Both the position numbers and the translations under genes were made by a program. 5,638 nt of DNA from Methanoregulaceae archaeon. Lineage in GTDB: Archaea > Halobacteriota > Methanomicrobia > Methanomicrobiales > Methanospirillaceae. Below are positions 1 to 5,638 of this stretch, piece by piece. Location of the stretch: positions 1-5,638 of the forward strand of contig JALOPT010000112.1 in the NCBI GenBank assembly GCA_025453715.1. The letters run 5' to 3'. Under the pieces are notes generated by a model that worked only from the letters and a program-made list of their open reading frames with translations, was not told where the DNA came from and did no database searches. The stretch's first letter is position 1; the number at the start of each line of letters is the position of its first letter.

Positions 1-654
1 GCAATTGTTCCGATGATAGTTTATTTCTCCTATTTTAAAAATTCAATAATCTCTTCTCAACCTGCCGATTGGGCGGCATTTGGAGATTACCTAAGTGGAA
101 CATCTGGAACAATACTGAGTTTTTTCGCAGTACTCTTTTCCCTAATAAGTATATATTTTACCATTCGGATTGCTAAAGTCATTCAAGAAAATGAATTTAA
201 GTTCAATAAAAAGCAATCTGAAATAGAGACAAAACTTCTTCATCAGCAGAACATGCCATATCCTTACTTAGACTTCAATAAGCATCGAGACTTAACTCAG
301 GTTGTTTTACAAAATGGCGGCATAGGAACACTAATTGTAACAAAATGGCAAATCAAATCTGCTGATGCCAAAATTTATTCCGATTTTCATAAATTGTTAG
401 ATGATAAGCTTACTATTTCAAGGAATGATTCTAAAATTTTGTTCAATACCGCTGAAAATCATGTTATAGCACCTAATGCGGAAAAAACTTTACTTGAAGT
501 TACACCCTATGATACATATAATGACAATTTTAAACATATCCAAAATGCGATTCGGCAAATCATTTGTGAAACAGAGGTGACCATGGAATTTGAAGATGTA
601 TTTTCAAATAAATCAACACTTGTCAAGGACTTAAAATTCTTTAAAAATAAATAA
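1..654 (+). CDS. 5'-partial membrane-anchored protein of unknown function, AT-rich
   Basis: The frame is open to the first base of the window (Ala-Ile-Val-Pro before the Met at 13), so the true start probably lies upstream; the Met at 13 falls inside a hydrophobic stretch and has no good ribosome site. Residues below are numbered from that Met. The hydrophobic start (AIVPMIVYF) looks like the end of a first membrane segment. A short loop with WAAFGDYLSG (20-29) follows, then a second membrane segment (about 31-56) and a charged, probably helical linker (57-78). The rest is a soluble domain whose VVLQNGGIGTLIV (97-109) resembles the 'N-G-G-G' strand of beta-sandwich domains. This layout recurs in uncharacterised two-TM proteins, some in phage or defence-related regions; that link is from general knowledge and weak here. 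Composition is far richer in A+T than the genes downstream, suggesting transfer. No catalytic motif is visible and I assign no function. Confidence 0.75.
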   Translation, partial: AIVPMIVYFSYFKNSIISSQPADWAAFGDYLSGTSGTILSFFAVLFSLISIYFTIRIAKVIQENEFKFNKKQSEIETKLLHQQNMPYPYLDFNKHRDLTQVVLQNGGIGTLIVTKWQIKSADAKIYSDFHKLLDDKLTISRNDSKILFNTAENHVIAPNAEKTLLEVTPYDTYNDNFKHIQNAIRQIICETEVTMEFEDVFSNKSTLVKDLKFFKNK

Positions 655-667
655 TAAGGGTAATTTG

Positions 668-711
668 TAGTTATTGTGGGGTGGTTCAGGACCTGATTTA
701 ACGAATAACTA
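668..711. repeat. Inverted repeat, 8-bp arms, 28-nt loop
   Basis: TAGTTATT (668-675) and AATAACTA (704-711) are perfect reverse complements. The loop contains a second small dyad, TCAGGACCTGA (686-696), with a single central base. The structure lies 13 bases after the stop codon of the AT-rich gene. It could be a 3' end hairpin of that transcript or a protein-binding site. The arms are AT-rich, so chance occurrence is possible. Confidence 0.35.
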
Positions 712-732
712 TCGATGGCAAGTGGCCTTTTA

Positions 733-746
733 CAGGAAAATTCCTG
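733..746. repeat. Small dyad CAGGAA-AA-TTCCTG, possible operator
   Basis: The two 6-base arms are perfect reverse complements separated by AA. It lies about 80-90 bases upstream of the putative ftr TATA-like box and shares the CAGGA core with the dyad at 686-696. It could bind a dimeric regulator, but nothing in the window shows that. Confidence 0.25.
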
Positions 747-826
747 ATCTCATCCAGGCATTTACGAAAAAATCTCCTCTTCTCGTATGGGTGTTACCAC
801 TGCTGACTGTTTGAAAACCACTTAGA

Positions 827-836
827 AAATTTATTC
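827..836 (+). promoter_or_regulatory. ftr: Possible TATA-like element for ftr
   Basis: AAATTTATTC is the most TATA-like stretch upstream of ftr, preceded by an A-rich GAAAACC at 813-819 that could serve as the BRE region. Initiation about 25 bases downstream would give a leader of roughly 20 bases before the ATG at 878. It is a much weaker match than the box at 1816-1828. Confidence 0.3.
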
Positions 837-864
837 TATCACGGCCAAGGTACATTCTTTGTCT

Positions 865-869
865 GAGGT
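865..869 (+). promoter_or_regulatory. ftr: Ribosome binding site deciding the ftr start
   Basis: GAGGT sits 8 bases before the ATG at 878, good Shine-Dalgarno spacing. An in-frame TTG at 872 is only 2 bases away, so ATG 878 is preferred. The resulting N-terminus, [12 protein letters not shown], agrees with known Ftr proteins. Confidence 0.75.
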
Positions 870-877
870 ATTTGAAT

Positions 878-1765
878 ATGGAAATCAACGGTGTAAAGAT
901 TGACAACACGTTTGCAGAAGCGTTTCCGGCATGGGTCAGCTCTGTAATCGTTACCGCTGCAACAAAAGAACTCGCGTACAGCGCAGCAGTCGAAGCGACT
1001 GGGTTCGGAACATCTGTTATTGCATGTCCGGCAGAAGCAGGTATTGACAAGTATATCCCCCCCCAGCAGACCCCCGACGGCAGGCCCGGATATGGCATCC
1101 TTATTGTCCACCCGAGCAAGAAAAAATTAAAAGAGCAGCTGATTGAACGTGTGGCCGAGTGTGTCCTTACTGCACCAACCACTGCAGCTTTTAATGGCAT
1201 TACAGACTGTGAAGAAAAACTCCCGGTGAAACTCCATTTCTTTGGTGACGGCTACGAGTACCAGACCAAGGTAGGAGACCGGAGTGTCTGGGCAATTCCG
1301 CTTATGGGTGGCGATTTCCTCGTTGAGGAAGAGATCGGTGTTGTAAAGGGCGTTGCCGGCGGCAATTTCTTCGTTATGGGTGATACAACCATGTCAGCAC
1401 TGGTTGGTGCCCAGGCAGCCGTTGCGGCGGTGAATGAAGTATGTGGCGTTATTACGTCATTCCCGGGTGGGATTGTCGGAAGCGGGTCAAAAGTAGGCAG
1501 CAAGAAGTACAAATTCATGAATGCCAGCACCAACGAGCTCTATTGTCCGACACTGAAGAGCAAGGTCCCGGACAGCAAGATCCCCGACGGCATTAACGGG
1601 GTGTTTGAAATCGTTATTGACGGTGTATCCGAAGCAGCAGTTGCAGAGGCAATGGCAGCAGGTATCCGTGCAGCCTGCATGGTAAAAGGCGTAAAATTCA
1701 TCAGCGCCGGTAACTATGGCGGCACGCTCGGGCCGTTCAAGTTCGAACTCCACAAAATCCTTTAA
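878..1765 (+). CDS. ftr: Formylmethanofuran:tetrahydromethanopterin formyltransferase
   Basis: Ftr transfers the formyl group from formylmethanofuran to tetrahydromethanopterin (or tetrahydrosarcinapterin), the second step of CO2 reduction to methane; it is a soluble cytoplasmic homo-oligomer. The 295-residue product has the expected length and recognisable family blocks from end to end: [87 protein letters not shown] and [13 protein letters not shown]. It aligns without gaps of note to the well-studied Methanopyrus kandleri enzyme as I remember it. The start is ATG 878, set by the GAGGT site. No frameshift or missing block is seen. The gene stands alone: AT-rich foreign-looking DNA lies upstream, and a T-tract lies just after its stop. 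It contains an 8-base C run at 1057-1064. Methylotrophs and sulfate-reducing archaea also have ftr, so the gene alone does not prove methanogenesis. Confidence 0.97.
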   Translation: MEINGVKIDNTFAEAFPAWVSSVIVTAATKELAYSAAVEATGFGTSVIACPAEAGIDKYIPPQQTPDGRPGYGILIVHPSKKKLKEQLIERVAECVLTAPTTAAFNGITDCEEKLPVKLHFFGDGYEYQTKVGDRSVWAIPLMGGDFLVEEEIGVVKGVAGGNFFVMGDTTMSALVGAQAAVAAVNEVCGVITSFPGGIVGSGSKVGSKKYKFMNASTNELYCPTLKSKVPDSKIPDGINGVFEIVIDGVSEAAVAEAMAAGIRAACMVKGVKFISAGNYGGTLGPFKFELHKIL

Positions 1766-1770
1766 ACTCC

Positions 1771-1783
1771 TTTTTTTTTCTTT
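1771..1783 (+). terminator. T-tract terminator after ftr
   Basis: Nine consecutive T, then C and three more T, begin six bases after the ftr stop codon. Oligo-T on the non-template strand is the known archaeal intrinsic termination signal and needs no hairpin. A new promoter lies about 35 bases further on, so ftr is probably a separate transcript from the operon downstream. Confidence 0.7.
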
Positions 1784-1815
1784 ACCTGATGTCCGCGGTA
1801 ACCCGATCGATCTTC

Positions 1816-1828
1816 TTATATAATATAT
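1816..1828 (+). promoter_or_regulatory. Archaeal TATA box for the four-gene operon
   Basis: TTATATAATATAT is a strong TBP-binding sequence in an otherwise GC-balanced region. Its centre is about 46 bases before the ATG at 1866. Initiation roughly 25 bases downstream (about 1845-1850) leaves a leader of about 15-20 bases, containing a GGTGA Shine-Dalgarno-like site at 1857-1861. Directly upstream, at 1805-1812, is the perfect palindrome GATCGATC, where BRE contacts or a regulator could lie. Confidence 0.7.
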
Positions 1829-1865
1829 CGCCGATTATTCTGTTAACGATATTTCCGGTGACAAA

Positions 1866-2825
1866 ATGATTGTCAAAACGCCCGAAGAAATAAAAACGAA
1901 GTTTGGATCACTCTTTTCACGGCGGTTCCTGGTGATGGTGGACAAGGGTGCCGGTCTTGCTGAGATCATTGAGCACTGCCATGCGAGGGGTCCCATCGAG
2001 TGGGACGCAATGAACCGGATCCGTGCAAAAGGAGCGATTGTTTCTGCCAGGGTTGAAGGGACAGAAATGAGGATGCTGGCAAGGCTCGGTATATTTCAGG
2101 CGAATTTCGGTGCTGCCGGAGAGAATATAGGGGGCCAGGCCCTTGAAGCGGTCGAGGTGCAGGGAGAGGAGGTCGTTACATCCTGGGCAGGTATCGGCGG
2201 TGCCGGTCTCGGTATCGCAGCCTGCCTTCCCCAGGCCCCTGGTGTGACCAGGGCTGAATACCTGACTGAGGATGACCTCGTGGTCGGCGGTTCGAAGGTA
2301 AACCGGGTTCGGATTTTCTCACCGCTATATGAGAAGGTCACGATAGGGATTGACGACACTGACACATCTGAGAAAGGGGCCACCTGGGTCCTCGCCTTAA
2401 AATGCGGAGAACAGTGCCGGGTAGAAGGCGTGGAATTTCTCAATATGAGGCTGATCCAGCTCAACCCGCGGGTCCCGGAAAAAACGACCAACTGTGTGGG
2501 CTCTGCGTTGAATTTTGCGGTTAGACCCGGCTCCGTTGATGCCCTTCTTGACTATGTCCGCGATTACATCGAGGAGTTTTCTTTCAGTGACGAAACGGGC
2601 ATTGCCTACTACCGTGGTATTGAATTCCCAAAAATAATGAACGGTGCCTGCCGGAGGATCAAGACCGAAATCGTCAGCCTCAAAGACGCTGAGGAGATTG
2701 CTGCGTCTGCCGGGATCAGGTATATTGACACTGCAGGGCGAAAGGGCAGAATTGGTGCATTAGGTTCTGTATTGTGGGCCAACAGGGGCATCGAAGCGGC
2801 AGGTCTCTATGGTGAACCTTCCTGA
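1866..2825 (+). CDS. TiaS-like catalytic-domain protein, paralog of the marker-11-like protein
   Basis: This 319-residue protein is not one I can name by function. Residues 161-167 are GIDDTDT, followed by KGATW (170-174). Then come RLIQLNPRVPEKT (195-207), TNC (208-210), DETG (242-245) and GRKGRIGALG (291-300). The same elements in the same order (GIDDTDS, RLIRLNP.IPYKT, GRGLIGALAA) mark the N-terminal catalytic domain of TiaS, which uses ATP to make agmatidine at C34 of tRNA-Ile2. The protein lacks the OB-fold and zinc-ribbon parts of TiaS and has its own N-terminal region of about 155 residues. It is homologous over its full length to the next gene product, for example GIGGAGLGIAAC (109-120) against GLGGGGVGASIC. 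A nucleotide-dependent kinase-like activity is inferred. Start ATG 1866 has GGTGA four bases upstream. It is first in the operon and its end overlaps the next gene by 17 bases. Confidence 0.85.
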   Translation: MIVKTPEEIKTKFGSLFSRRFLVMVDKGAGLAEIIEHCHARGPIEWDAMNRIRAKGAIVSARVEGTEMRMLARLGIFQANFGAAGENIGGQALEAVEVQGEEVVTSWAGIGGAGLGIAACLPQAPGVTRAEYLTEDDLVVGGSKVNRVRIFSPLYEKVTIGIDDTDTSEKGATWVLALKCGEQCRVEGVEFLNMRLIQLNPRVPEKTTNCVGSALNFAVRPGSVDALLDYVRDYIEEFSFSDETGIAYYRGIEFPKIMNGACRRIKTEIVSLKDAEEIAASAGIRYIDTAGRKGRIGALGSVLWANRGIEAAGLYGEPS

Positions 2826-3702
2826 ACCTTATATCATACGGTACCCCCAGATTGTTGCTGTTGCGGACTCCGCCGGAGAACGTGTCGAGCTCATCGAATT
2901 TTTCGATTGTACCGGGGGTGCGATGTGGGCACAACACCATTATGCGCAGAGCCCGCTTGTCCGTTCGGCAAGGAATATCGGGCAGACAATGCGGTACCTG
3001 CTACGCCCCGGGGAGACAGACCTGGCACTTGAAGGGTCCCATTTTCCGGCTGGAATCAGTGCTGTTTCTGTTGATGAGGACGAAATACGGGTCTCATATG
3101 TAGGGCTTGGCGGCGGAGGTGTCGGTGCGTCTATATGCCGGTCCTACGCACAGGGTGTGACGCGAAGTACGAATGATCCTTCAGGGGGTGGAAAACGTGC
3201 TGGTTCGACCGTCTGGCTGCCAAGACGGCAGCGTGTACTTATCGGTGTGGACGATACTGATACACCTGAACAGGGTGCGACCTGGACACTCGTCCATAAT
3301 ATCGCGAGGGCTGTTGAGGATGAACAGTCCCGTTACCTGTCGCATACTATTGTACAGCTATTCCCTGTCCCGTACCGGACAAAAAATTGTGTAAGCATTG
3401 TGGTTGAATTTGCATCATCAGACCCCGCCCGCCTGGTAGAACATTTTGCAGGACTGCTCGACCGCTACACCCTTTCTGAAGATACCGGTATGGCGGTGTA
3501 CACGGGGTTCGACCCGTCCAGTCTCCTGGAATTCGCGTGGAAGGTGAAACGTGGCGAAGTGACGAAGGGTTTGATCCTGGATATCGATGACATAAACCTG
3601 CGGATAGTAAGGAACGGTCGTGGGATCATTGGTGCAGTAGCGGCAATTCCATTTTACACGAAATACGAGGAGGCACTGACCTTATGCACGGACAGGAGTT
3701 AA
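2809..3702 (+). CDS. Putative methanogenesis marker protein 11 (TiaS-related domain)
   Basis: The 297-residue product resembles the family called methanogenesis marker 11, of unknown function and confined to methanogens and close relatives. I base this on the N-terminus (EPYIIRYPQIVAVAD, 6-20), GGAMW (36-40), YVGLGGGGVGAS (97-108) and GVDDTDTPEQGATW (146-159) as I remember the family. Further TiaS-like elements are IVQLFPVPYRTKNC (181-194), SEDTG (223-227) and GRGIIGAVAAIPF (270-282). The aspartates of VDDTD match those of the TiaS catalytic site, so ATP-dependent phosphotransfer or adenylation is a reasonable guess. TiaS itself is longer and has additional nucleic-acid-binding domains not found here. 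The start at 2809 lies inside the end of the preceding paralog, with AGGT at 2801-2804; GTG at 2812 is an alternative. The end overlaps the radical SAM gene by 19 bases. If the family call is wrong, it is still a TiaS-domain protein. Confidence 0.8.
   Translation: MVNLPEPYIIRYPQIVAVADSAGERVELIEFFDCTGGAMWAQHHYAQSPLVRSARNIGQTMRYLLRPGETDLALEGSHFPAGISAVSVDEDEIRVSYVGLGGGGVGASICRSYAQGVTRSTNDPSGGGKRAGSTVWLPRRQRVLIGVDDTDTPEQGATWTLVHNIARAVEDEQSRYLSHTIVQLFPVPYRTKNCVSIVVEFASSDPARLVEHFAGLLDRYTLSEDTGMAVYTGFDPSSLLEFAWKVKRGEVTKGLILDIDDINLRIVRNGRGIIGAVAAIPFYTKYEEALTLCTDRS
3667..3673 (+). promoter_or_regulatory. Strong internal ribosome binding site for the radical SAM gene
   Basis: GAGGAGG lies inside the end of the preceding gene, 10 bases before the ATG at 3684. 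It supports that start over later ones and shows that the overlapping gene can recruit ribosomes on its own. Confidence 0.6.
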
Positions 3703-4652
3703 AGGCAGCCCTCCTGGCCGTTGGAAAAGCACGGCTGACCGGACCAGATGCGACTCCTTACATTTCGAGTTCAACTGCGGGCCCGGGCGCAGGGGGTGAG
3801 GGGTCTGTCTTCTTCTCAAACGGTAGTATGAGAGTGCGGTTTGCATGCTCAGAGACAGGTCCCGTTGAAATCATCCATGCAGGTGAAGGGGCCGCAATAC
3901 TCCGTTATGGAGAAATTGAATTGTCCGGCAGGCTTGAGCCGGTTGGCCTCCACTGCCCGGAACAGGCCTATATTACCGTCAGCAGTGGCTGCATCTTCAA
4001 TTGCCGTTACTGCAATGTACCCCTTCTGCCAAAGCGGAGAAAATCAATCGAAGAAATCCATGCCATGGTAGAAGGGATTAAAGACCGGATTGTTGCAATC
4101 TCCATTACAAGCGGCGTATTTTTTGATATTTCAGAGGAAGAAGATTATGTTTGCAGGGTTGTCCGTGACCTGGCACAGTTCGGTCTCCCGATCGGGGTCT
4201 CGATATACCCGACAGAAGAAACCCCTTCCCGCCTGTATGGGCTCGGGGTGAAGGAAGTGAAATTCAACCTTGAATGCGCCACGCCGGAGCTTTTTGCCGG
4301 ATTATGCCCGGGCCATGACCGTGATCTCATACTCCGGGTCCTTCGGAAGTCAGTATTATTATTCGGACGCGATCACGTGTTTTCAAACGTAATTCTAGGC
4401 CTTGGAGAGACGGATGAAGAGATGGATGCATGCATCAGGGAACTCACAACAATGGGGGTTATTCCTGTAATCAGGCCTTTGAACCCGATTGCCGGCTTTT
4501 CCGGCTCGAACAGGCCTGGTGCTGAACGGATGCTGAAGATTGCCGGATATCATGAAAAAGCTTTACAAAAGGCAGGGCTGGACACCCGTAACGCAACTAC
4601 TATGTGCGTCAGGTGCAGGGGTTGTGACCTGGTCCCGGGAGAGCCGCTATGA
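3684..4652 (+). CDS. Radical SAM enzyme with extra C-terminal cysteine triplet
   Basis: The 322-residue protein has the radical SAM signature C103-x3-C107-x2-C110 (CIFNCRYC), which binds a 4Fe-4S cluster that cleaves S-adenosylmethionine. Later family features fit a TIM-barrel core: TSG (142-144), EVKFNLECATPELF (191-204, an SPASM-free, BioB/lipoyl-synthase-like strand) and NVILGLGETDEEM (235-247). The C-terminus has C308-x2-C311-x2-C314 (CVRCRGC), possibly an auxiliary cluster or metal site. The first 95 residues form a separate region with a glycine-rich STAGPGAGG (30-38) and beta-like strands. The substrate is unknown. It is not the McrA arginine methylase Mmp10, whose cysteine region differs as I recall it. 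The gene starts within the marker-11-like gene and shares ATGA with the next gene, so it is probably made together with them. Biotin-synthase-related archaeal radical SAM proteins are the nearest general match I can offer. Confidence 0.88.
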   Translation: MHGQELKAALLAVGKARLTGPDATPYISSSTAGPGAGGEGSVFFSNGSMRVRFACSETGPVEIIHAGEGAAILRYGEIELSGRLEPVGLHCPEQAYITVSSGCIFNCRYCNVPLLPKRRKSIEEIHAMVEGIKDRIVAISITSGVFFDISEEEDYVCRVVRDLAQFGLPIGVSIYPTEETPSRLYGLGVKEVKFNLECATPELFAGLCPGHDRDLILRVLRKSVLLFGRDHVFSNVILGLGETDEEMDACIRELTTMGVIPVIRPLNPIAGFSGSNRPGAERMLKIAGYHEKALQKAGLDTRNATTMCVRCRGCDLVPGEPL

Positions 4653-5572
4653 GGGGTGAAGACGCAATAACAAGGGCACTGCTTGCTGCAGCTGACCGGT
4701 TCTACGGGGTACCTGGTTTTCCTGTCACCGGGATCCTGAAAAAAACAGGTGCTGACTCTGTCATTAACGAGAAAGTTGCCGTAGAATATGCCCTTGGTGA
4801 TTCGCTTTCCGGCAGGAGAGCGGCAGTAATCCTCAAAAATGTCGGGTTGAATGCCTGTGCAGACCCGTTTGTTGAGGCTACGACCCAGGGACTTATCGCA
4901 GGGGTGGTACTTGTTGCCGGGGATGACCCGGCGGCCGAGGGGTCGCAGAACGCACAGGACTCAAGGTATTACGGGGAACTCGCCGAGGTACCGGTAATTG
5001 AACCCGGCCCGCATAACGTGTTTGAAGCCGTAGAAGAGGCATTCCAGGCATCGGAATCATTTTCAAGGATCGCGATCCTCCGCCTTACCCCTGACCTCCT
5101 CAACGCCGAAGTCACTCCGGGGAGCGCAGAAAGAAAGGCCAATAAAGGGACGATAGCCCCGGTAAACCTCACCATGAAAGGGAGGGTTGAAAGGGCAGGA
5201 AATATGCTTGGACCAATGTGTGACTGGTCGGCCGCATCACCGTTAAACTGTATGAACGGGACGACCGCTCTCGTTGGTGCCGCGGGGCCCGTGGACAAAA
5301 AGGCCCATCCGGACATGGCATCCCGCATAATTACCGTGTACCCTCCTCCTGCAGGGCGGGAAAGGATACATGAAATACAGGAACTCGGAAGGCCGTTTTT
5401 CAGGGAGCACCGGAATGTAATCCCCCCGGCATATAAAGAGCCCGAACGAAGGGAAGACCGTGGATTTTACCGGTCCTTCTGTAATACCTGCCCCTTTATC
5501 CTGGCAATACATATCCTGGACGAACTCTCTAGCCTGCTGCCTCAGAGTCCCAGCCCCCAGCTCCCAGTTTAG
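4649..5572 (+). CDS. IorA-like Pyr-domain protein, lacking the C-terminal catalytic half
   Basis: The 307 residues resemble the N-terminal half of indolepyruvate:ferredoxin oxidoreductase alpha subunit (IorA). Visible blocks are INEKVAVEYALG (39-50), AAVILKNVGLNACADP (58-73), GVVLVAGDDP (85-94), SQNAQDSRYYGELAEVPVIEP (99-119) and IAILRLTP (141-148). E41 matches the glutamate that activates thiamine diphosphate in this superfamily. RSFCNTCPF (275-283) matches the cysteine-containing hinge (L-C-x-G-C-P) that precedes the diphosphate-binding domain in IorA. That domain, and the ferredoxin domain after it, are absent: about 24 residues follow, ending in a low-complexity PQSPSPQLPV. IorA is normally around 600 residues. 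Either this methanogen family is naturally shorter with a partner supplying the rest, or the gene is truncated here. The start ATG 4649 overlaps the radical SAM stop as ATGA, with GGGAG at 4637-4641. Oxidoreductase activity of this protein alone is unlikely. Confidence 0.8.
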   Translation: MRGEDAITRALLAAADRFYGVPGFPVTGILKKTGADSVINEKVAVEYALGDSLSGRRAAVILKNVGLNACADPFVEATTQGLIAGVVLVAGDDPAAEGSQNAQDSRYYGELAEVPVIEPGPHNVFEAVEEAFQASESFSRIAILRLTPDLLNAEVTPGSAERKANKGTIAPVNLTMKGRVERAGNMLGPMCDWSAASPLNCMNGTTALVGAAGPVDKKAHPDMASRIITVYPPPAGRERIHEIQELGRPFFREHRNVIPPAYKEPERREDRGFYRSFCNTCPFILAIHILDELSSLLPQSPSPQLPV

Positions 5573-5638
5573 TGTCTTGGGCAAGTCTTTTTTCGCAAGG
5601 CCCTTAGAAGGAGTTTAGCCGATGCCTGGGGGGTGTGT
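5573..5638. other. Tail after the IorA-like gene, with a T-run
   Basis: This short stretch follows the stop of the IorA-like gene. It has six T at 5588-5593, a possible weak archaeal terminator, preceded by CTTGGGCAAG (5576-5585), whose arms are too close to make a real hairpin. The other two forward frames of 5520-5638 do not encode the missing diphosphate-binding domain. Confidence 0.4.
5622..5638 (+). CDS. Possible start of a further gene, cut by the window end
   Basis: ATG at 5622 is preceded by AGAAGGAG (5606-5613), a very good Shine-Dalgarno sequence, with 8 bases of spacing. Only five codons (MPGGC) and part of a sixth are visible, so the product cannot be judged. The ribosome site is the whole argument. 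Confidence 0.25.

Larger units (their letters stand above)
655..877. other. Intergenic region between the AT-rich gene and ftr
   Basis: These 223 bases hold no convincing gene; start codons at 715 and 787 open frames of only about a dozen codons. The stretch marks the change from AT-rich DNA on the left to typical methanogen DNA on the right. It contains three dyads (668-711, 686-696, 733-746) and a weak TATA-like sequence near 827-836. I see no T-tract directly after the stop codon at 654, so where the upstream transcript ends is not evident. Confidence 0.7.

Noticed and set aside
683..693. GGTTCAGGACC, resembling a tRNA T-arm
   Set aside because: The flanking bases do not form a 5-bp T-stem around the TTC loop, and no acceptor or anticodon arm can be folded around it.
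730..1200. Long open frame on the minus strand opposite the start of ftr
   Set aside because: It lies mostly over ftr, which is clearly real, and its product has no recognisable domain. The other minus-strand frames over the operon are rejected for the same reason.
1866..2825. Calling the first operon gene tiaS itself
   Set aside because: It shares only the catalytic-domain motifs. It lacks the OB-fold and zinc-ribbon parts and has an unrelated N-terminal region shared with the marker-11-like protein.
3684..4652. Identifying the radical SAM gene as methanogenesis marker 10
   Set aside because: The cysteine motif context and the overall length do not match what I know of Mmp10, and its other family blocks are not visible.
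5576..5593. CTTGGGCAAG plus six T as a bacterial-type hairpin terminator
   Set aside because: The arms are separated by only two bases, too few for a loop, so at most a 3-bp stem forms. Only the T-run is worth noting in an archaeon.
1..5638. CRISPR arrays, insertion sequences, rRNA or tRNA genes
   Set aside because: No spaced direct repeats, transposase motifs, terminal inverted repeats or RNA-gene signatures were seen on either strand.

Overview
The window looks like a chromosomal piece of a methanogenic archaeon, most likely of the Methanomicrobia/Methanomicrobiales type. It carries a clear ftr gene (formylmethanofuran:tetrahydromethanopterin formyltransferase), followed by a tightly packed operon with a protein resembling methanogenesis marker 11. 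Archaeal-style signals agree: a strong TATA box with a short leader at 1816-1828, and a T-tract after ftr. The genus assignment is inference.

Layout, all on the + strand. (1) Positions 1-654 are the 3' part of an AT-rich gene for a membrane-anchored protein of unknown function. Its composition is unlike the rest: 32% GC in positions 121-180 against 63% in 4921-4980, counted by hand. It looks like accessory or transferred DNA. (2) Positions 655-877 are a non-coding gap with several small dyads and a possible ftr promoter. (3) Positions 878-1765 are ftr, ending at a T-tract. (4) A TATA box near 1820 drives four genes that overlap by 17, 19 and 4 nt. They are a TiaS-like paralog (1866-2825), a marker-11-like protein (2809-3702), a radical SAM enzyme (3684-4652) and a half-length IorA-like protein (4649-5572). 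(5) After 5572 there is a short tail with a T-run, a Shine-Dalgarno-like site and a possible start codon at 5622.

The interesting unit is the four-gene operon. The first two proteins are full-length homologs of each other. Both share the GIDDTD, (I/V)QL.P and C-terminal IGA(L/V) elements of the catalytic (tRNA/cytidine kinase) domain of the archaeal tRNA-Ile2 agmatidine synthetase TiaS, but lack the rest of TiaS. They are translationally coupled to a radical SAM protein with an extra C-terminal cysteine triplet, and to a Pyr-domain protein of the indolepyruvate:ferredoxin oxidoreductase family that lacks its catalytic C-terminal half. A plausible reading is a multi-step, ATP- and radical-dependent modification or cofactor pathway tied to methanogenesis, with the last protein linked to ferredoxin-level redox or thiamine-diphosphate chemistry. 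The target cannot be read from the sequence.
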